From contig JANXFM010000008.1 in NCBI GenBank assembly GCA_024959975.1, forward strand, positions 1 through 7,391: a stretch of DNA of 7,391 nucleotides, in the 5' to 3' direction. The notes below the pieces were generated by a model. It was not told the DNA's origin. It was given only the letters and a program-made list of their open reading frames with translations, and did not search any database. The first letter of the stretch is position 1; each line of letters opens with the position of its first letter. Both the position numbers and the translations under genes were made by a program. This stretch comes from Flavobacteriales bacterium. Its GTDB lineage: Bacteria > Bacteroidota > Bacteroidia > Flavobacteriales > UBA7430. This document shows positions 6,860-7,391 of this stretch, one piece after another.

Positions 6860-7391
6860 TTATAGTGTGAATCCGAATGTTAAGAATACATTACCAGCAT
6901 CCGGGTTAAGTACTAGTGAAGTGTTTACAGGTAGGCTAAAGCTGCTACTTAATTGGATGTCTTTAGACATGCTAATACCTACGTTAATAAGGCCTGTTCC
7001 ATCCTCAGATAAATAGTAGTCGTCGTCATCACCAACAACACCACCAGCAAATATGGTGAAATTGTTAGTGTCGTAGCTTGCTTCCAGATAAGTTGATCCG
7101 GTAGAAGCTCCACCAACATTACTTGCAACAGTTAAAGCAACCGGGAAAGCGTCTGTACCAGCAAAACTTAATGTTGCTTCATAAACGTGTCCTGTTGTTT
7201 CACTACCCAATTCTAAATAGTCGTGTCCAGATCCTCCTTCAGGGAAGTAGTAATCTGTAACAGATACAGAGATCGCATCAGTTAAAGCATAGGATACATA
7301 AAGATCCAATTCTTGAGCTGCATTGTCACCTCCTAATGAATAAGCACCCCAGGCACCTACTGCAAAGTTACCAGCTGTCATTTCAACGCCT
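6860..7391 (-). CDS. Probable outer-membrane beta-barrel (TorF/gcw_chp-like putative porin), 5' end outside the window
   Basis: Only the last 176 codons are visible. The frame is open to the right edge (GVE precedes the first internal Met), so that Met at 7381 is almost surely not the start and the signal peptide is off the window. The protein has alternating polar and hydrophobic residues, many aromatic, Gly, Ser and Thr residues, and no long hydrophobic helix: LDLYVSYALTDAISVSV, TNNFTIFAGGVVG, LINVGISMSK. It ends in the amphipathic strand NVFLTFGFTL, as beta-barrel outer-membrane proteins do. An acidic loop (GDDDDYYLSEDG) probably faces outward. I recall proteins of the TorF/gcw_chp putative-porin type lying before P-II and amtB genes in flavobacteria; that family name rests on memory of context and general form, not on a decisive motif. 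The 14-base gap to glnK suggests co-transcription and a role in nitrogen uptake, which is inference. Confidence 0.65.
   Translation of the reverse strand, partial: GVEMTAGNFAVGAWGAYSLGGDNAAQELDLYVSYALTDAISVSVTDYYFPEGGSGHDYLELGSETTGHVYEATLSFAGTDAFPVALTVASNVGGASTGSTYLEASYDTNNFTIFAGGVVGDDDDYYLSEDGTGLINVGISMSKDIQLSSSFSLPVNTSLVLNPDAGNVFLTFGFTL

Noticed and set aside
1..7391. A novel defence, mobile or biosynthetic system
   Set aside because: All five genes belong to known nitrogen-assimilation or outer-membrane families, the frames are intact, and there are no repeats arrays, transposase, integrase or composition break that I can see.

Overview
The window carries five genes, all on the minus strand and packed with little space between them. 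They read from the right edge to the left as: an outer-membrane porin-like protein (5' end cut off), a P-II signalling protein (glnK/glnB type), an ammonium channel (amtB), the large subunit of glutamate synthase (gltB, complete) and the small subunit of glutamate synthase (gltD, 3' end cut off). Gaps are 14, 24, 55 and 3 bases, so most or all of it is probably one transcription unit running right to left. No stretch over 300 bases lacks a gene. I see no tRNA, rRNA, CRISPR array or mobile element.

The organism is most likely a member of the Bacteroidota, probably a flavobacterium. The DNA is AT-rich. The starts of the P-II and amtB genes lack Shine-Dalgarno sequences; amtB has an A-rich leader instead. 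The amtB-gltB gap holds an exact match to the Bacteroidota -7 promoter element (TAnnTTTGY). The T-loop of the P-II protein has the form I associate with this phylum.

The genes form a nitrogen-assimilation path. The porin-like protein may admit small solutes through the outer membrane. AmtB conducts ammonium across the inner membrane, and the P-II protein senses energy and 2-oxoglutarate and probably gates AmtB. GltB and GltD form NAD(P)H-dependent glutamate synthase, which turns glutamine and 2-oxoglutarate into two glutamates. Glutamine synthetase, the missing step, is not in the window.

I do not see an undescribed multi-gene system. The most unexpected signal is a perfect 15-bp inverted repeat with a 5-nt loop inside the gltB coding sequence (4723-4757), followed on the opposite strand by six T residues. 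It has the form of an intrinsic terminator facing antisense to gltB. Other points worth a look are the in-frame TAG-GAT-ATG junction between gltB and gltD, the likely internal promoter before gltB, a nine-codon ORF overlapping the gltB start, and the altered P-II T-loop.
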